Positions 8,049 through 16,018 of a DNA stretch of 55,666 nt are shown here, piece by piece. Origin of the DNA: JAFDVL01 sp043736395 (GTDB lineage: Bacteria; Acidobacteriota; Blastocatellia; RBC074); NCBI GenBank assembly GCA_043736395.1, contig JAYTCQ010000045.1, forward strand, positions 1 to 55,666, read 5' to 3'. The notes beneath the pieces were generated by a model. It made no database searches. It worked only from the letters and a program-made list of their open reading frames with translations, and was not told the origin of the DNA. Every line of letters starts with the position of its first letter. The first letter of the stretch is position 1. A program made the translations under genes and the position numbers.

Positions 8049-9713
8049 ATGCAGCGAATTTTATTGGCCTTGTTGTTGTGCAGCGTGAGCGCGTTGGCGC
8101 AGACGAAACAATATGACCTCGTGATTTATGGAGGAACCGCTGCCGCTGTCACTGCTGCGATTCAAGCCCAACAGATGGGCAAATCCGTCATCATTGTTTC
8201 GCCCGACAAACATCTCGGCGGATTGTCGAGCGGTGGCTTGGGCTTTACCGACACAGGCAACAAAGCCGTGATTGGCGGACTCGCGCGCGAATTTTATCAT
8301 CGCGTTTGGCAGCATTATCAAAAGCCGGAAACGTGGCAATGGGAGCCGCGCGAAAAATTCGGCAACAAAGGTCAAGGCACTGTGGCGATGGACGGCGCGA
8401 ATCGGACGATGTGGATTTTTGAGCCGCATATTGCCGAAAAAGTTTTTGAGGAATTGATTGCTGAATACAAAATTCCCATCGTCCGCAACGAATGGCTCAA
8501 CCGCAAAAACGGTGTCAAAAAATCCGGCGCAAATATTGTTTCATTCAAGACGCTGAGCGGTAAAACTTACGCTGGAAAAATGTTCATTGATGCGACGTAT
8601 GAAGGTGATTTGATGGCGACGGCAGGCGTCAGCTATCACACCGGGCGTGAATCCAAAGACCAATACGGCGAACAATGGGCAGGCGTGCAAACCGGCGTGC
8701 TGCATCACAAACATCATTTCGACGCAGTGAAAGAACGCATCAGCCCGTACTGGATTCCGGGCGATCCGAGCAGCGGAGTCTTGCCGAAAATTTCCACTGC
8801 GTCGCCTGGTGAATACGGCGCGGCAGATAAAAAACTTCAGGCGTATTGCTTCCGCTTATGTATGACCGATCACGAAGCGAACCGAGACCCTTTCCCGAAA
8901 CCTGCTGGCTACGATCCGAAGCAATACGAATTGCTGCTACGCGTATTCCAAGCAGGTTGGCGCGAGACTTTTCAGAAATTCGACCGCATCCCGAATCACA
9001 AGACCGACACCAACAATCACGGCCCGTTCGGCAGCGACAACATCGGAATGAATTACGATTACCCCGATGCTTCGTATGAACGCCGCCGCGTCATCATTAA
9101 AGAACACGAGCAGTATCAAAAAGGTATGCTCTGGTTTATGGCGAACGACCCGCGTATGCCTGCCGAAGTGCGGGAAGCCGTCAGCAAATGGGGTTTGGCA
9201 CGGGACGAATTCAAAGACAATGGCAACTGGCCACATCAAATTTACGTCCGCGAAGCCCGTCGCATGATCGGCGCGTATGTGATGACCGAAAATGAATTGC
9301 TGAAAAAACGCGCTACGCCCGACTCTGTGGGCATGGGTTCTTACGGTATGGATTCGCACAACATCCAACGCTACATCATTGGCACGGGCAAAGACGCGTA
9401 CGTGCAAAACGAAGGCGACATCGGCGTGTCTACGAATGGTCCTTATCAAATCGCGTATGGCTCGCTCGTACCGAAAAAAGGGGAAGTGAATAATTTGTTC
9501 GTCCCTGTCGCGATGTCGAGTTCACACATCGCGTATGGCAGCATTCGGATGGAACCTGTGTTTATGATTCTCGGACAATCGGCGGCTACGGCGGCGGTGA
9601 TGGCGATTGAGGGCAAGATAGCTGTGCAGGATGTGCCATACACAAAATTGCGCGAGCGGTTGAGACAGGACAATCAGGTGCTTGAATTTTTGCTGCCCAC
9701 CTCAACCAGGTAA
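8049..9713 (+). CDS. Secreted FAD-dependent oxidoreductase, paralogue of the preceding gene
   Basis: A 554-residue protein of the same FAD_oxidored family as its upstream neighbour. The start is the ATG at 8049 (a TTG at 8037 is in frame), because GAGGG precedes it and the signal peptide MQRILLALLLCSVSALAQ begins there. The FAD motif is LVIYGGTAAAVTAAIQAQQMG, followed by HLGGLSSGGLGFTD, FIDATYEGDLMATAG and RMEPVFMILGQSAATAAV near the C terminus. The last 60 residues are clearly related to a stranded fragment at 15076-15276, beyond the photolyase cluster. It probably belongs to the same secreted oxidation pathway as the neighbouring genes. The substrate is not predictable. Confidence 0.85.
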   Translation: MQRILLALLLCSVSALAQTKQYDLVIYGGTAAAVTAAIQAQQMGKSVIIVSPDKHLGGLSSGGLGFTDTGNKAVIGGLAREFYHRVWQHYQKPETWQWEPREKFGNKGQGTVAMDGANRTMWIFEPHIAEKVFEELIAEYKIPIVRNEWLNRKNGVKKSGANIVSFKTLSGKTYAGKMFIDATYEGDLMATAGVSYHTGRESKDQYGEQWAGVQTGVLHHKHHFDAVKERISPYWIPGDPSSGVLPKISTASPGEYGAADKKLQAYCFRLCMTDHEANRDPFPKPAGYDPKQYELLLRVFQAGWRETFQKFDRIPNHKTDTNNHGPFGSDNIGMNYDYPDASYERRRVIIKEHEQYQKGMLWFMANDPRMPAEVREAVSKWGLARDEFKDNGNWPHQIYVREARRMIGAYVMTENELLKKRATPDSVGMGSYGMDSHNIQRYIIGTGKDAYVQNEGDIGVSTNGPYQIAYGSLVPKKGEVNNLFVPVAMSSSHIAYGSIRMEPVFMILGQSAATAAVMAIEGKIAVQDVPYTKLRERLRQDNQVLEFLLPTSTR

Positions 9714-9762
9714 GTAATTTTTATTGAGAAAAGATCAAAGATTACACAGAAAAAATTCTTTT

Positions 9763-10215
9763 TCAGAACAAAGACTTATTCAAACTCATCGCCTGACGTT
9801 TCACTTGTTGCCAATAACGACTGAAACGTTTCAGGTCAATTTGTTGCGTTTCGGCTAACGATAAATTCACGAAGACAGGCGCAGGAAGAAATTCTACTTC
9901 AATATTTTCTTGGTTTAGTGCCGCCACGATTTGTCTGAAATGTGGAGTGATGCTGGTAACGGTAATGATGCGTTGACAAGCATGCTCCTGCATCGCTGCC
10001 ATTAATTCTAAGGTGATATTACCTTTTCGAATTTGGATGGCGGGAATTTCGAGTAGACATTCATAAAGAAAGGCGATGCGTTTGAGGGTGATGTTATGGG
10101 TCGCTATCAACTCTTCATCAAAAACGAACACAACAGGGCGATTGGGATATTGCTGCAAGACGGGGCTGTGCGGGTCAAGGCAGTCATCATAAATCCAAAG
10201 CAAGGCGTCGTTCAT
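9763..10215 (-). CDS. Stand-alone photolyase N-terminal (alpha/beta antenna-type) domain
   Basis: A 150-residue protein resembling only the N-terminal Rossmann-like domain of DNA photolyases: ALLWIYDDCLDP at the start, alternating strand and helix segments (PVVFVFDEEL, CQRIITVTSI, IEVEFLPAPVF), and LKRFSRYWQQV at the end, like the linker entering the FAD domain. There is no FAD domain. Its ATG overlaps the TGA of the preceding FAD-domain gene (ATGA, 10212-10215), so the two products are probably made together and form a complex. The order is permuted: in one-piece photolyases the antenna domain comes first. No catalytic residues are recognisable. It is the last gene of the six-gene minus-strand cluster. 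Confidence 0.7.
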   Translation of the reverse strand: MNDALLWIYDDCLDPHSPVLQQYPNRPVVFVFDEELIATHNITLKRIAFLYECLLEIPAIQIRKGNITLELMAAMQEHACQRIITVTSITPHFRQIVAALNQENIEVEFLPAPVFVNLSLAETQQIDLKRFSRYWQQVKRQAMSLNKSLF

Positions 10216-11030
10216 CTGTGTCCTCCGCCAATATTTTCGTTATTCATTTTTGGGAATAAACGTTGTTGCAACTCATCGTATGATCCATCAAAGGGGCAGC
10301 CCTCAGTATTGAACGGACATTGCCGACAAAATTTCCCCTCAGTGAATTGGTCAATATTTTCGCGGTTGAAAAAATATGGCTTCGTCGAGAATGTGCTGGC
10401 GATCCATTGCCAGGACAAATTATTACTGGCGGGATCGCCATCTAATAAGTGCTCTAAAAACCAGCTCGCACCCGCCTGCCAACGTACCCGCCGCCAATGT
10501 ATGACATAGCTCGCAACCCACATTCGTGCGTGATTATGTAAAAAACCTGTCGTACGCAGTTCGTGAGAAAACGCATCAACACACGCCAGCCCTGTTTTTC
10601 CAGCACGAATATCATCCGGTAATCCGAGCGCATAATCGGCGGGACGAAATCCGGTTTTATAAGATTCTCGATCCTTCCAAACTCCATCGCCAATTAGTTG
10701 GTAGACCCGCTGCCAATAATCGCGCCAGCCTAACTCGTTCACTAATTTTTCAGCTGCTTTGCCGCCGCGTTGCAATGCCAGTACGCGTACTTCGTCAAGC
10801 GTGATAACGCCGTGTCGTAAGTAGGGTGAGAGTCGGGTGATTGCTCCGTACAAATAATTGCGGGTCTTGCCGTATTTGCCCGGATCAATTTGTTCGAGCA
10901 GTTTTTCTGCGGCTTGACGCCCGCCACGTATTTCAGAAATTTCCGGTGAACGCGCTGCCGCCTGCGGGAAATTTTCATGCAAATAATCGCTTAATTCATT
11001 TCGATCAATAAAATCAGTACGAAGCTTCAT
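10212..11030 (-). CDS. FAD-binding domain protein of the photolyase/cryptochrome family, four-cysteine type
   Basis: A 272-residue protein equal to the C-terminal helical FAD domain of photolyases. Hallmarks are RLSPYLRHG (about 66-74), ELGWRDYW (99-106), FLHNHARMWVASY (163-175) and the stretch GDPASNNLSWQWIAS (198-212). Four cysteines, C150, C235, C238 and C245, sit where iron-sulphur photolyases have theirs: C150 is 12 residues before the GFLHNH helix, and CRQC plus a further Cys lie near the C terminus. A [4Fe-4S] cluster is therefore likely (inference). It overlaps DUF2256 upstream and the antenna-domain gene downstream, each by ATGA. It probably repairs or senses light-induced DNA damage together with the antenna-domain protein. 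With no N-terminal domain of its own it is a split photolyase. Confidence 0.8.
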   Translation of the reverse strand: MKLRTDFIDRNELSDYLHENFPQAAARSPEISEIRGGRQAAEKLLEQIDPGKYGKTRNYLYGAITRLSPYLRHGVITLDEVRVLALQRGGKAAEKLVNELGWRDYWQRVYQLIGDGVWKDRESYKTGFRPADYALGLPDDIRAGKTGLACVDAFSHELRTTGFLHNHARMWVASYVIHWRRVRWQAGASWFLEHLLDGDPASNNLSWQWIASTFSTKPYFFNRENIDQFTEGKFCRQCPFNTEGCPFDGSYDELQQRLFPKMNNENIGGGHR

Positions 11031-11185
11031 TTTATTTTCGTTGCTTTACCCGGATCATTTTTATACTTGCGGCAAGCGTCGCTGCAATACAAAACGCTTT
11101 CCCAAATTTTTGCCCACTTCTTGCGCCAGGTGAAGGCACGTCCACATGTCGCACAAACTTTCGTCGGCAAATCACTTTTTTTCAT
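11027..11185 (-). CDS. DUF2256 small zinc-ribbon protein
   Basis: A 52-residue gene found by hand translation. It reads MKKSDLPTKVCATCGRAF, then TWRKKWAKIWESVLYCSDAC, then RKYKNDPGKATKIK. CxxC (C11, C14) and C34/C38 form a likely zinc-binding ribbon; LPxK.CxxCGR.FTWRKKW...W..V.YCSD.CR is the DUF2256 signature as remembered. Its ATG overlaps the TGA of the renalase-like gene and its TGA overlaps the ATG of the FAD-domain gene, both as ATGA. It is therefore firmly inside the operon and translationally coupled. DUF2256 genes commonly accompany photolyase/cryptochrome genes; no biochemical role is known. It might bind nucleic acid or partner proteins. Confidence 0.88.
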   Translation of the reverse strand: MKKSDLPTKVCATCGRAFTWRKKWAKIWESVLYCSDACRKYKNDPGKATKIK

Positions 11186-12186
11186 GGATTCATCAAGTCC
11201 AAAATTTTTTCTGCGGCTGTAATACCTGAGATTGCTGCGCCTTCGATGCGTGGTGCGCCGAATCCATCACCTGCAAACGCGAGTGGGACACCTTCATTAA
11301 CCACTAAACAAGCTTCGGGATGTAGCACTCGCGGCTGACTGTAACGCCAACGATGGACTTGCCAACTCTGTACGGAATCACCTAACCACTCGTGAGCGGC
11401 AGACAATAATTTCTCAGCGATTATTTCGTGCTTGGCGTCCCAGTGTTCTCGCGTGAATTCTGCTCCGGCGTGAATTGTAACCGTGAAAACATTGGGTGAA
11501 ATTCGTTTCCGATGATTGTCAGCCATCCAGGCAATCGGTTCACCTTGCAATTGCAAAGCACCTGGCTCCGGCAAACGCGGAGGCGAATCTAATACGGCTA
11601 ACAACGCAAAGCATGGGTCGTAGGTGATGCGCTCCAAGGTACCTCGTACATCTGTCGGCAAGGCGTAAGCTCCGGCGTCCAGCAAGTTCAGCGATTGCCC
11701 GGCTGGCGGTGTTAATATTAAGCTGTCAGCGGTTACTGATTCATTGTTTTCCAAATCAATTTGCCATTGTTTATTTTGGAAGACACGAATTACTTTTGCG
11801 TTGGTACGGACGTCAAGGTCTCGCGTTAAATATCGTGCAATCGAATTCATGCCCGCTGTCCCGCAATAGCGCGGATGCCCGTCGTGATTGGGGATACCAT
11901 CGCTTTGCGCAAAGCCGGTTGCCCATTCGCGTACTAATCCAGCCGCCAGCCATTCGTCCACAAATTTCTGGAACCGTTCATCGCGTACAGTAAAAAATTG
12001 TGCACCGTGATCGAAGTAAGCTTTTTGGGAAGAAGCGACTTCTATCCAACGTGTCGCCAACCGCCCGCCTACACCGCGCCCTTTGTCCATGACGATGACG
12101 CGCTTACCGTGCGCTTGCAAGGTGTGCGCCGCCATCAGGCCAGCCATGCCTGCGCCAATAATGACGCATGAAAACGAGGAATTCAT
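11182..12186 (-). CDS. Renalase-like NAD(P)/FAD-dependent amine oxidoreductase
   Basis: A 334-residue flavoprotein. The dinucleotide-binding motif CVIIGAGMAGLMAAHTLQAHG begins near residue 7, followed by VIVMDKGRGVGGRLATRW, which is characteristic of the renalase branch of amine-oxidase-like proteins. DHGAQFFTVRD follows, and the C terminus carries AFAGDGFGAPRIEGAAISG, the second FAD-contacting motif. Bacterial renalases oxidise mis-reduced isomers of NAD(P)H; whether this enzyme does so is inference. Its TGA overlaps the DUF2256 ATG. Renalase-like genes next to photolyase genes are a recurrent arrangement as far as known, and may reflect flavin chemistry shared with light-dependent repair. 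Start ATG at 12186 with GGAG about 13 bases upstream. Confidence 0.82.
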   Translation of the reverse strand: MNSSFSCVIIGAGMAGLMAAHTLQAHGKRVIVMDKGRGVGGRLATRWIEVASSQKAYFDHGAQFFTVRDERFQKFVDEWLAAGLVREWATGFAQSDGIPNHDGHPRYCGTAGMNSIARYLTRDLDVRTNAKVIRVFQNKQWQIDLENNESVTADSLILTPPAGQSLNLLDAGAYALPTDVRGTLERITYDPCFALLAVLDSPPRLPEPGALQLQGEPIAWMADNHRKRISPNVFTVTIHAGAEFTREHWDAKHEIIAEKLLSAAHEWLGDSVQSWQVHRWRYSQPRVLHPEACLVVNEGVPLAFAGDGFGAPRIEGAAISGITAAEKILDLMNP

Positions 12187-12212
12187 AAGTTGATAGTAGC
12201 TCCGATCATTCG

Positions 12213-13394
12213 CTAATCACCGGGAAATAAGACCCATAATTCAGGGCGTCCACTATTGCAATGAACTGCTCGCGAGAGCAGCCCTAAACAGCTCCATGAC
12301 AAAAATAATGCAACGCGGGCAGCTTGCCATGCACCGTACGGTTCAGCCTCGTTCCTTGCTAAAGCGGCAAGGCGGCTGTCAACCGAAGGGATCGGGTGAA
12401 AGATGGTTTCAATTCCTGCTGAACGCGCAGGTTCATCATCTTGTAGTTTATCCAAAATCGTAATTGTTTTTTCGAAAAGCTTTGGAGAAATGCCACGCTG
12501 AAGCGCGAAATAATCTCCGGCTAAAACACCAGGACGACTTAGCGAAGGTAGGAGCAACAATCCTACAAATGACCAAAGCGTAAACCCGCAAGCAGTGCTA
12601 ATGATTTCAGCAACAGAGTTGACGCCTGCACCTGGTAAAAAGGTTGCAAGATAAAAACCACCGACGTTCCATACCAAGGCTAATAATATTCCACGTGAAC
12701 GGCTGCCGCTTTGCAGCACTCCGACGCGCCGTGAGATTTGCAAGGCAACTGCTTCGACCGATAATGCAGGTAATTGCAAAACTCGAGACTGTGAATGAAA
12801 CCACTTGGAAGGAAGAATGAGGCACTCACGACCAGGTAATCCAACCCAACCACCAACAAATGCCGAATCTGTAACTTCAAAAATATTGATTTTTGGTGGT
12901 AAGGATATATTCCACGAATCCACTATTGCTCGGTATGGTTGTAAATCCACTGACACCGAGCGTAAAGCACCAATCCAACGTGCCAGCGATCCCTGCAAAA
13001 CAAGCAGTCCAAACATCAAAAAGATGACAGCAATAGTTGCACCAAAGCGTCCGCCTGTACGTCCAGCGGTAAGTAAGACAACACCGACACCTAGCATGAT
13101 TAGTGCCTGACCAATTACGCCACGCGCCAAAGTAAATAGAAAGCGGCTCCAGGTTGGAGCCAAACGGTGAAAGCGATGCGGCAACCAATATCCGCCCAGA
13201 AAATCGAAGGGGAAGCTCAGTACGATATAAGCAGTCAAAAAAATTGAAAGCGATCTAATGTCCGATAAAAAAGAATCCGATTGCGGAGAGAAAAGACGAG
13301 CAGGTATTGCAAAATATAGCATCGCCGCTGACAGTATTACCCAAAATCCGACACCACAAATACCTAACCATAAACGCGCTCTTGCGTATGTCAT
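12213..13394 (-). CDS. Integral membrane protein resembling an M48-type peptidase with lost active site
   Basis: A 393-residue membrane protein. Hydrophobic helices lie at about 10-30, 48-68, 95-110, 118-135, 235-255 and 265-285. Its layout matches M48 (HtpX/Ste24-like) peptidases: a membrane part, then DSAFVGGWVGLPGRECLILP (compare the usual NAFA...G..R..I...), then LSVEAVALQISRRVG where HExxH is expected, a further helix, then LAGDYFALQRG where ExxxD is expected, and a late HPIPSVDSRLAAL. The HExxH His, Glu and His read Q219, I220 and R223, so no zinc site remains. AAGGA lies just before the ATG. It sits between the iron-sulphur photolyase and the renalase-like gene. A scaffolding or regulatory role is possible; the M48 kinship is moderate in confidence. 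Confidence 0.6.
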   Translation of the reverse strand: MTYARARLWLGICGVGFWVILSAAMLYFAIPARLFSPQSDSFLSDIRSLSIFLTAYIVLSFPFDFLGGYWLPHRFHRLAPTWSRFLFTLARGVIGQALIMLGVGVVLLTAGRTGGRFGATIAVIFLMFGLLVLQGSLARWIGALRSVSVDLQPYRAIVDSWNISLPPKINIFEVTDSAFVGGWVGLPGRECLILPSKWFHSQSRVLQLPALSVEAVALQISRRVGVLQSGSRSRGILLALVWNVGGFYLATFLPGAGVNSVAEIISTACGFTLWSFVGLLLLPSLSRPGVLAGDYFALQRGISPKLFEKTITILDKLQDDEPARSAGIETIFHPIPSVDSRLAALARNEAEPYGAWQAARVALFLSWSCLGLLSRAVHCNSGRPELWVLFPGD

Positions 13395-13407
13395 TACATT
13401 AATTCCT

Positions 13408-14970
13408 TCATAATGTCTTCATTGCTGATGAGAGTGTTTGTAAAAATTCTTCAGCTTGATCCTGCACACGTAACCGCTCATCTGCATCAAGATATTTCAG
13501 GCCTAAGACATTGGGTCCCATTCTTGGATTGGCACGTAATTGTGGCTCAAAGCGCAGCAAAAAATTCCAGTAAAGAAAATTGAAAGGACACGCATCTTCT
13601 CCCGTACGCGCCTTTGAATTGTACGCGCAGCTCTGACAATAATTACTCATTTTGTTGATGTATGCTGCTGAAGAGATATACGGTTTAGTGCCAACAATGC
13701 CGCCATCCGCACACAATCCCATGCCGATGACATTTGGTGTGACGACCCAATCGTAAGCATCAACATACAGAGACAAAAACCAATCATTCACTTCTTTCGG
13801 ATTGATTCCCGCCAGTAACGCAAAATTGCACAGCACCATCAATCGTTCAATGTGATGGCTGTAGCCTGTCTCAATCACACGCCCGATAATTTGTTGCAAA
13901 CAATTCATGTTGGTTTTTGCCGTCCAGAAAAAATCTGGTAATTGGCGTGTCGCGTTCCAATGATTGAGCGTGTGAAATTCCGGCATCATTTTGTGATAAC
14001 GCCAATAGACATATTCGCGCCAGCCAATGATTTGACGGATGAAGCCTTCGACCGAATTGATGGGCGCACATCCAGCGCGATAAGCGGCTTCGGCACGCTG
14101 GATAATTTCGAGCGGCTCCAATAAACCAATATTCATCAGCGGCGATAAAACCGAATGAAATAAAATGGGTTCCTCTTGTGCCATCGCGTCTTCGTATGCG
14201 CCAAAATTCGGCAAACGGTTTTCGATAAAATCGTCCAAAACCTTGAGTGCTTGCTCACGCGTCACAGCCAAATGAAAATTTTTCGTTGCGCCAATATTGT
14301 CAGGACAGACGGCGTCAACTTTGGTGATCACAGCTTGTGTGATCGCATCGGGAGCGAATGAAATTGGTGGGAGCCGTTTTATTTTCGCGTTGTAAGGTTT
14401 TCGATTTTCATGATCGAAATTCCAGGCTCCACCGCTCGGTGCGCAATTTTCTTCCAACAGGACGCCGAAATGTTTACGCATGGCACGGTAGAAATTTTCG
14501 AGAATTAGTTTCTTCCCAGATTTTTCTTCCGGCGCAAACTGTTCGACCAAAAAATGAGAGTTCTTAACGATCTCAATAGCTATTTTTAATTTGCCGGCAT
14601 GCTGATGCTGCAATTGCCGCAGTTCCCACTCAGCACTTTCCATCATCCACAATTTTCGCGGCTGATATTCGGCGAGGTGATCCCGTAATCCGGTTTGAAA
14701 ATTGTCAGCTTCGCGGTAATCCACGCGCCAACCTTCTTGCCGTAATGAATGCGCAAAATGCCTCATAGCAGAGAGAACTAAAATTACCTTATGCTGATGA
14801 GCGTGACGTTCCTGCATTCGATCAACTGCTTCGATCATCACGACTACACGTTGTGTCTTTTGCGCCGGATCAAGCAACGGATGACGCGGAAATAATTGAT
14901 CGCCAAGGATCCAAATTGATTCAAGCCCAGATTGCATGCGCGTATTTTTATCCGCAATTGTCACAGCCAT
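13408..14970 (-). CDS. phrB: Iron-sulphur bacterial photolyase/cryptochrome ((6-4) photolyase, PhrB/FeS-BCP type)
   Basis: A 520-residue protein of normal length for this class. The N-terminal antenna domain starts with SIWILGDQLFPRHPLL. The FAD domain contains INSVEGFIRQIIGWREYVYW (305-324), GYSHHIERLMVL (369-380), DAYDWVVTPNVIGMG (404-418) and KPYISSAAYINKMSNYC (429-445). Four cysteines, C357, C445, C448 and C461, are spaced as in Agrobacterium PhrB (C350, C438, C441, C454 as remembered, a constant offset of 7), so a [4Fe-4S] cluster is expected. These enzymes repair (6-4) photoproducts with blue light. It is the first gene of the minus-strand cluster; the next gene starts 13 bases after its stop. 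The ATG at 14937 is an alternative start. Confidence 0.92.
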   Translation of the reverse strand: MAVTIADKNTRMQSGLESIWILGDQLFPRHPLLDPAQKTQRVVVMIEAVDRMQERHAHQHKVILVLSAMRHFAHSLRQEGWRVDYREADNFQTGLRDHLAEYQPRKLWMMESAEWELRQLQHQHAGKLKIAIEIVKNSHFLVEQFAPEEKSGKKLILENFYRAMRKHFGVLLEENCAPSGGAWNFDHENRKPYNAKIKRLPPISFAPDAITQAVITKVDAVCPDNIGATKNFHLAVTREQALKVLDDFIENRLPNFGAYEDAMAQEEPILFHSVLSPLMNIGLLEPLEIIQRAEAAYRAGCAPINSVEGFIRQIIGWREYVYWRYHKMMPEFHTLNHWNATRQLPDFFWTAKTNMNCLQQIIGRVIETGYSHHIERLMVLCNFALLAGINPKEVNDWFLSLYVDAYDWVVTPNVIGMGLCADGGIVGTKPYISSAAYINKMSNYCQSCAYNSKARTGEDACPFNFLYWNFLLRFEPQLRANPRMGPNVLGLKYLDADERLRVQDQAEEFLQTLSSAMKTL

Positions 14971-15075
14971 AGCACGAAAATTTTTCCTGAAGTATAAATC
15001 TTGAATCTAAGTCAGTCTTATCCGTCACGGTGCTGTTCCAATCAGGCATATTCGCGGGAACAATCACGTATTGAC

Positions 15076-15276
15076 AAATTTGTAGTGATGTCCAGTTTGT
15101 ACATCCCCTACGGCAGCATTCGCATGGAGCCTGTGTTTATGATCCTCGGTCAATCCGCCGCAACAGCGGCGGTGCTGGCGATGGATGAGAACATTGCGAT
15201 ACAGGATATATCGTATGAAAAATTGCGTGAGCGGTTGGTACAAGATAAACAGATCCTTTTGTTCGGTAATAAGTAA
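15076..15276 (+). pseudogene. 3' remnant of an FAD-dependent oxidoreductase gene
   Basis: The translation from about 15076 reads KFVVMSSLYIPYGSIRMEPV, then FMILGQSAATAAVLAMDENI, then AIQDISYEKLRERLVQDKQI. It matches the last 60 residues of the gene ending at 9713 at most positions; the DNA is also clearly similar but not identical. Everything upstream of these residues is missing, including signal peptide and FAD motif, and the homology appears to lose two codons at its left edge. It is therefore the stranded end of a third family member. It lies directly upstream of the divergently oriented photolyase cluster, which occupies the space between it and its intact relatives. Confidence 0.8.
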
Positions 15277-15317
15277 TTTTGGCTTTACAATATTTTCGTC
15301 GTTAGGAATATAAATAA

Positions 15318-15348
15318 AAAAAGCCGCAGCTTATCACTGCGGCTTTTT
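15318..15348. terminator. Bidirectional intrinsic terminator
   Basis: AAAAAGCCGCAG (15318-15329) pairs perfectly with CTGCGGCTTTTT (15337-15348) around a 7-base loop, giving a 12-bp stem with a T run on either strand. It lies between the plus-strand oxidoreductase remnant and the minus-strand glycine-zipper gene and can end transcripts from both sides. Confidence 0.9.
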
Positions 15349-15397
15349 GGGCTTATTCAAGTTGCGCTGAACAACATATTTTCAACGCCTGTCTCTA

Positions 15398-16018
15398 TTA
15401 TCGTTTTTTCCAAAAATGATACAGTGCACCACCGCCGCCGCCGATCAACGCGCCAATTCCTGCGCCTTTCTTTCCGCCAGCCAGTGCGCCGATGCCAGCA
15501 CCAACTGCCGCTGGTGCAGCAATTGTCAATGCTGTTTTCAGTTTGGAATTACGTGCGCGGGTTTCTCTGTAAACAGGGCGCTCTACTGTTCGATAATTTG
15601 TCACCGTTCGTCGTACCGGGACAGTACGATTTACCGTAGTATTTATTACGCGTACTGGTTGCGTTTGCACAGTGGCTTGCGTTTGCCCCTGATGACCATT
15701 GGCATAGCCTTCCTTAAAGCCTTCGTTGTAACCAGGGCGGCTGCTATCCAGTACATTAGTGCCTTGTCCTGTTTTTGCATTACTAAAGCCATCGTTGTAG
15801 CCAGTTTTATAATCGCTTAGATAAAACTTCGAATCCTCAACAGTTTCAACTGGCGATGCCACTGCTGGCGATGTTACTGGTTGCGATGCAGGCACGAACG
15901 TTGCCGCCACTGCGTCTGCGCTCGCCGCATCAGATGTCGTCCAGCGACCAACGGCAAATGCCGAGAGTAATAATGCAACTGCTAGTCCTAATGAAATAAA
16001 ACGTTGTACTTTTGTCAT
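15398..16018 (-). CDS. Exported glycine-zipper protein
   Basis: A 206-residue protein. The ATG at 16018 is chosen over the ATG at 16033 because GGAGG lies 8 bases before it. The N terminus is a signal or membrane anchor (KVQRFISLGLAVALLLSAFAVG). Two Tyr/Gly-rich repeats follow: DYKTGYNDGFSNAKTGQG and PGYNEGFKEGYANGHQG. The middle is Thr/Val/Arg-rich (PVRRTVTNYRTVERPVYRE). The C terminus is a glycine zipper, GAGIGALAGGKKGAGIGALI, able to insert into membranes. This is an envelope-associated protein of unknown function. It stands alone, read towards the terminator at 15318-15348. Confidence 0.7.
   Translation of the reverse strand: MTKVQRFISLGLAVALLLSAFAVGRWTTSDAASADAVAATFVPASQPVTSPAVASPVETVEDSKFYLSDYKTGYNDGFSNAKTGQGTNVLDSSRPGYNEGFKEGYANGHQGQTQATVQTQPVRVINTTVNRTVPVRRTVTNYRTVERPVYRETRARNSKLKTALTIAAPAAVGAGIGALAGGKKGAGIGALIGGGGGALYHFWKKR

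Noticed and set aside
15001..15276. Intact 91-residue gene instead of an oxidoreductase remnant
   Set aside because: The residues before about 15076 have no similarity to the family and no ribosome binding site; the rest equals only the C-terminal end of a 550-residue enzyme.
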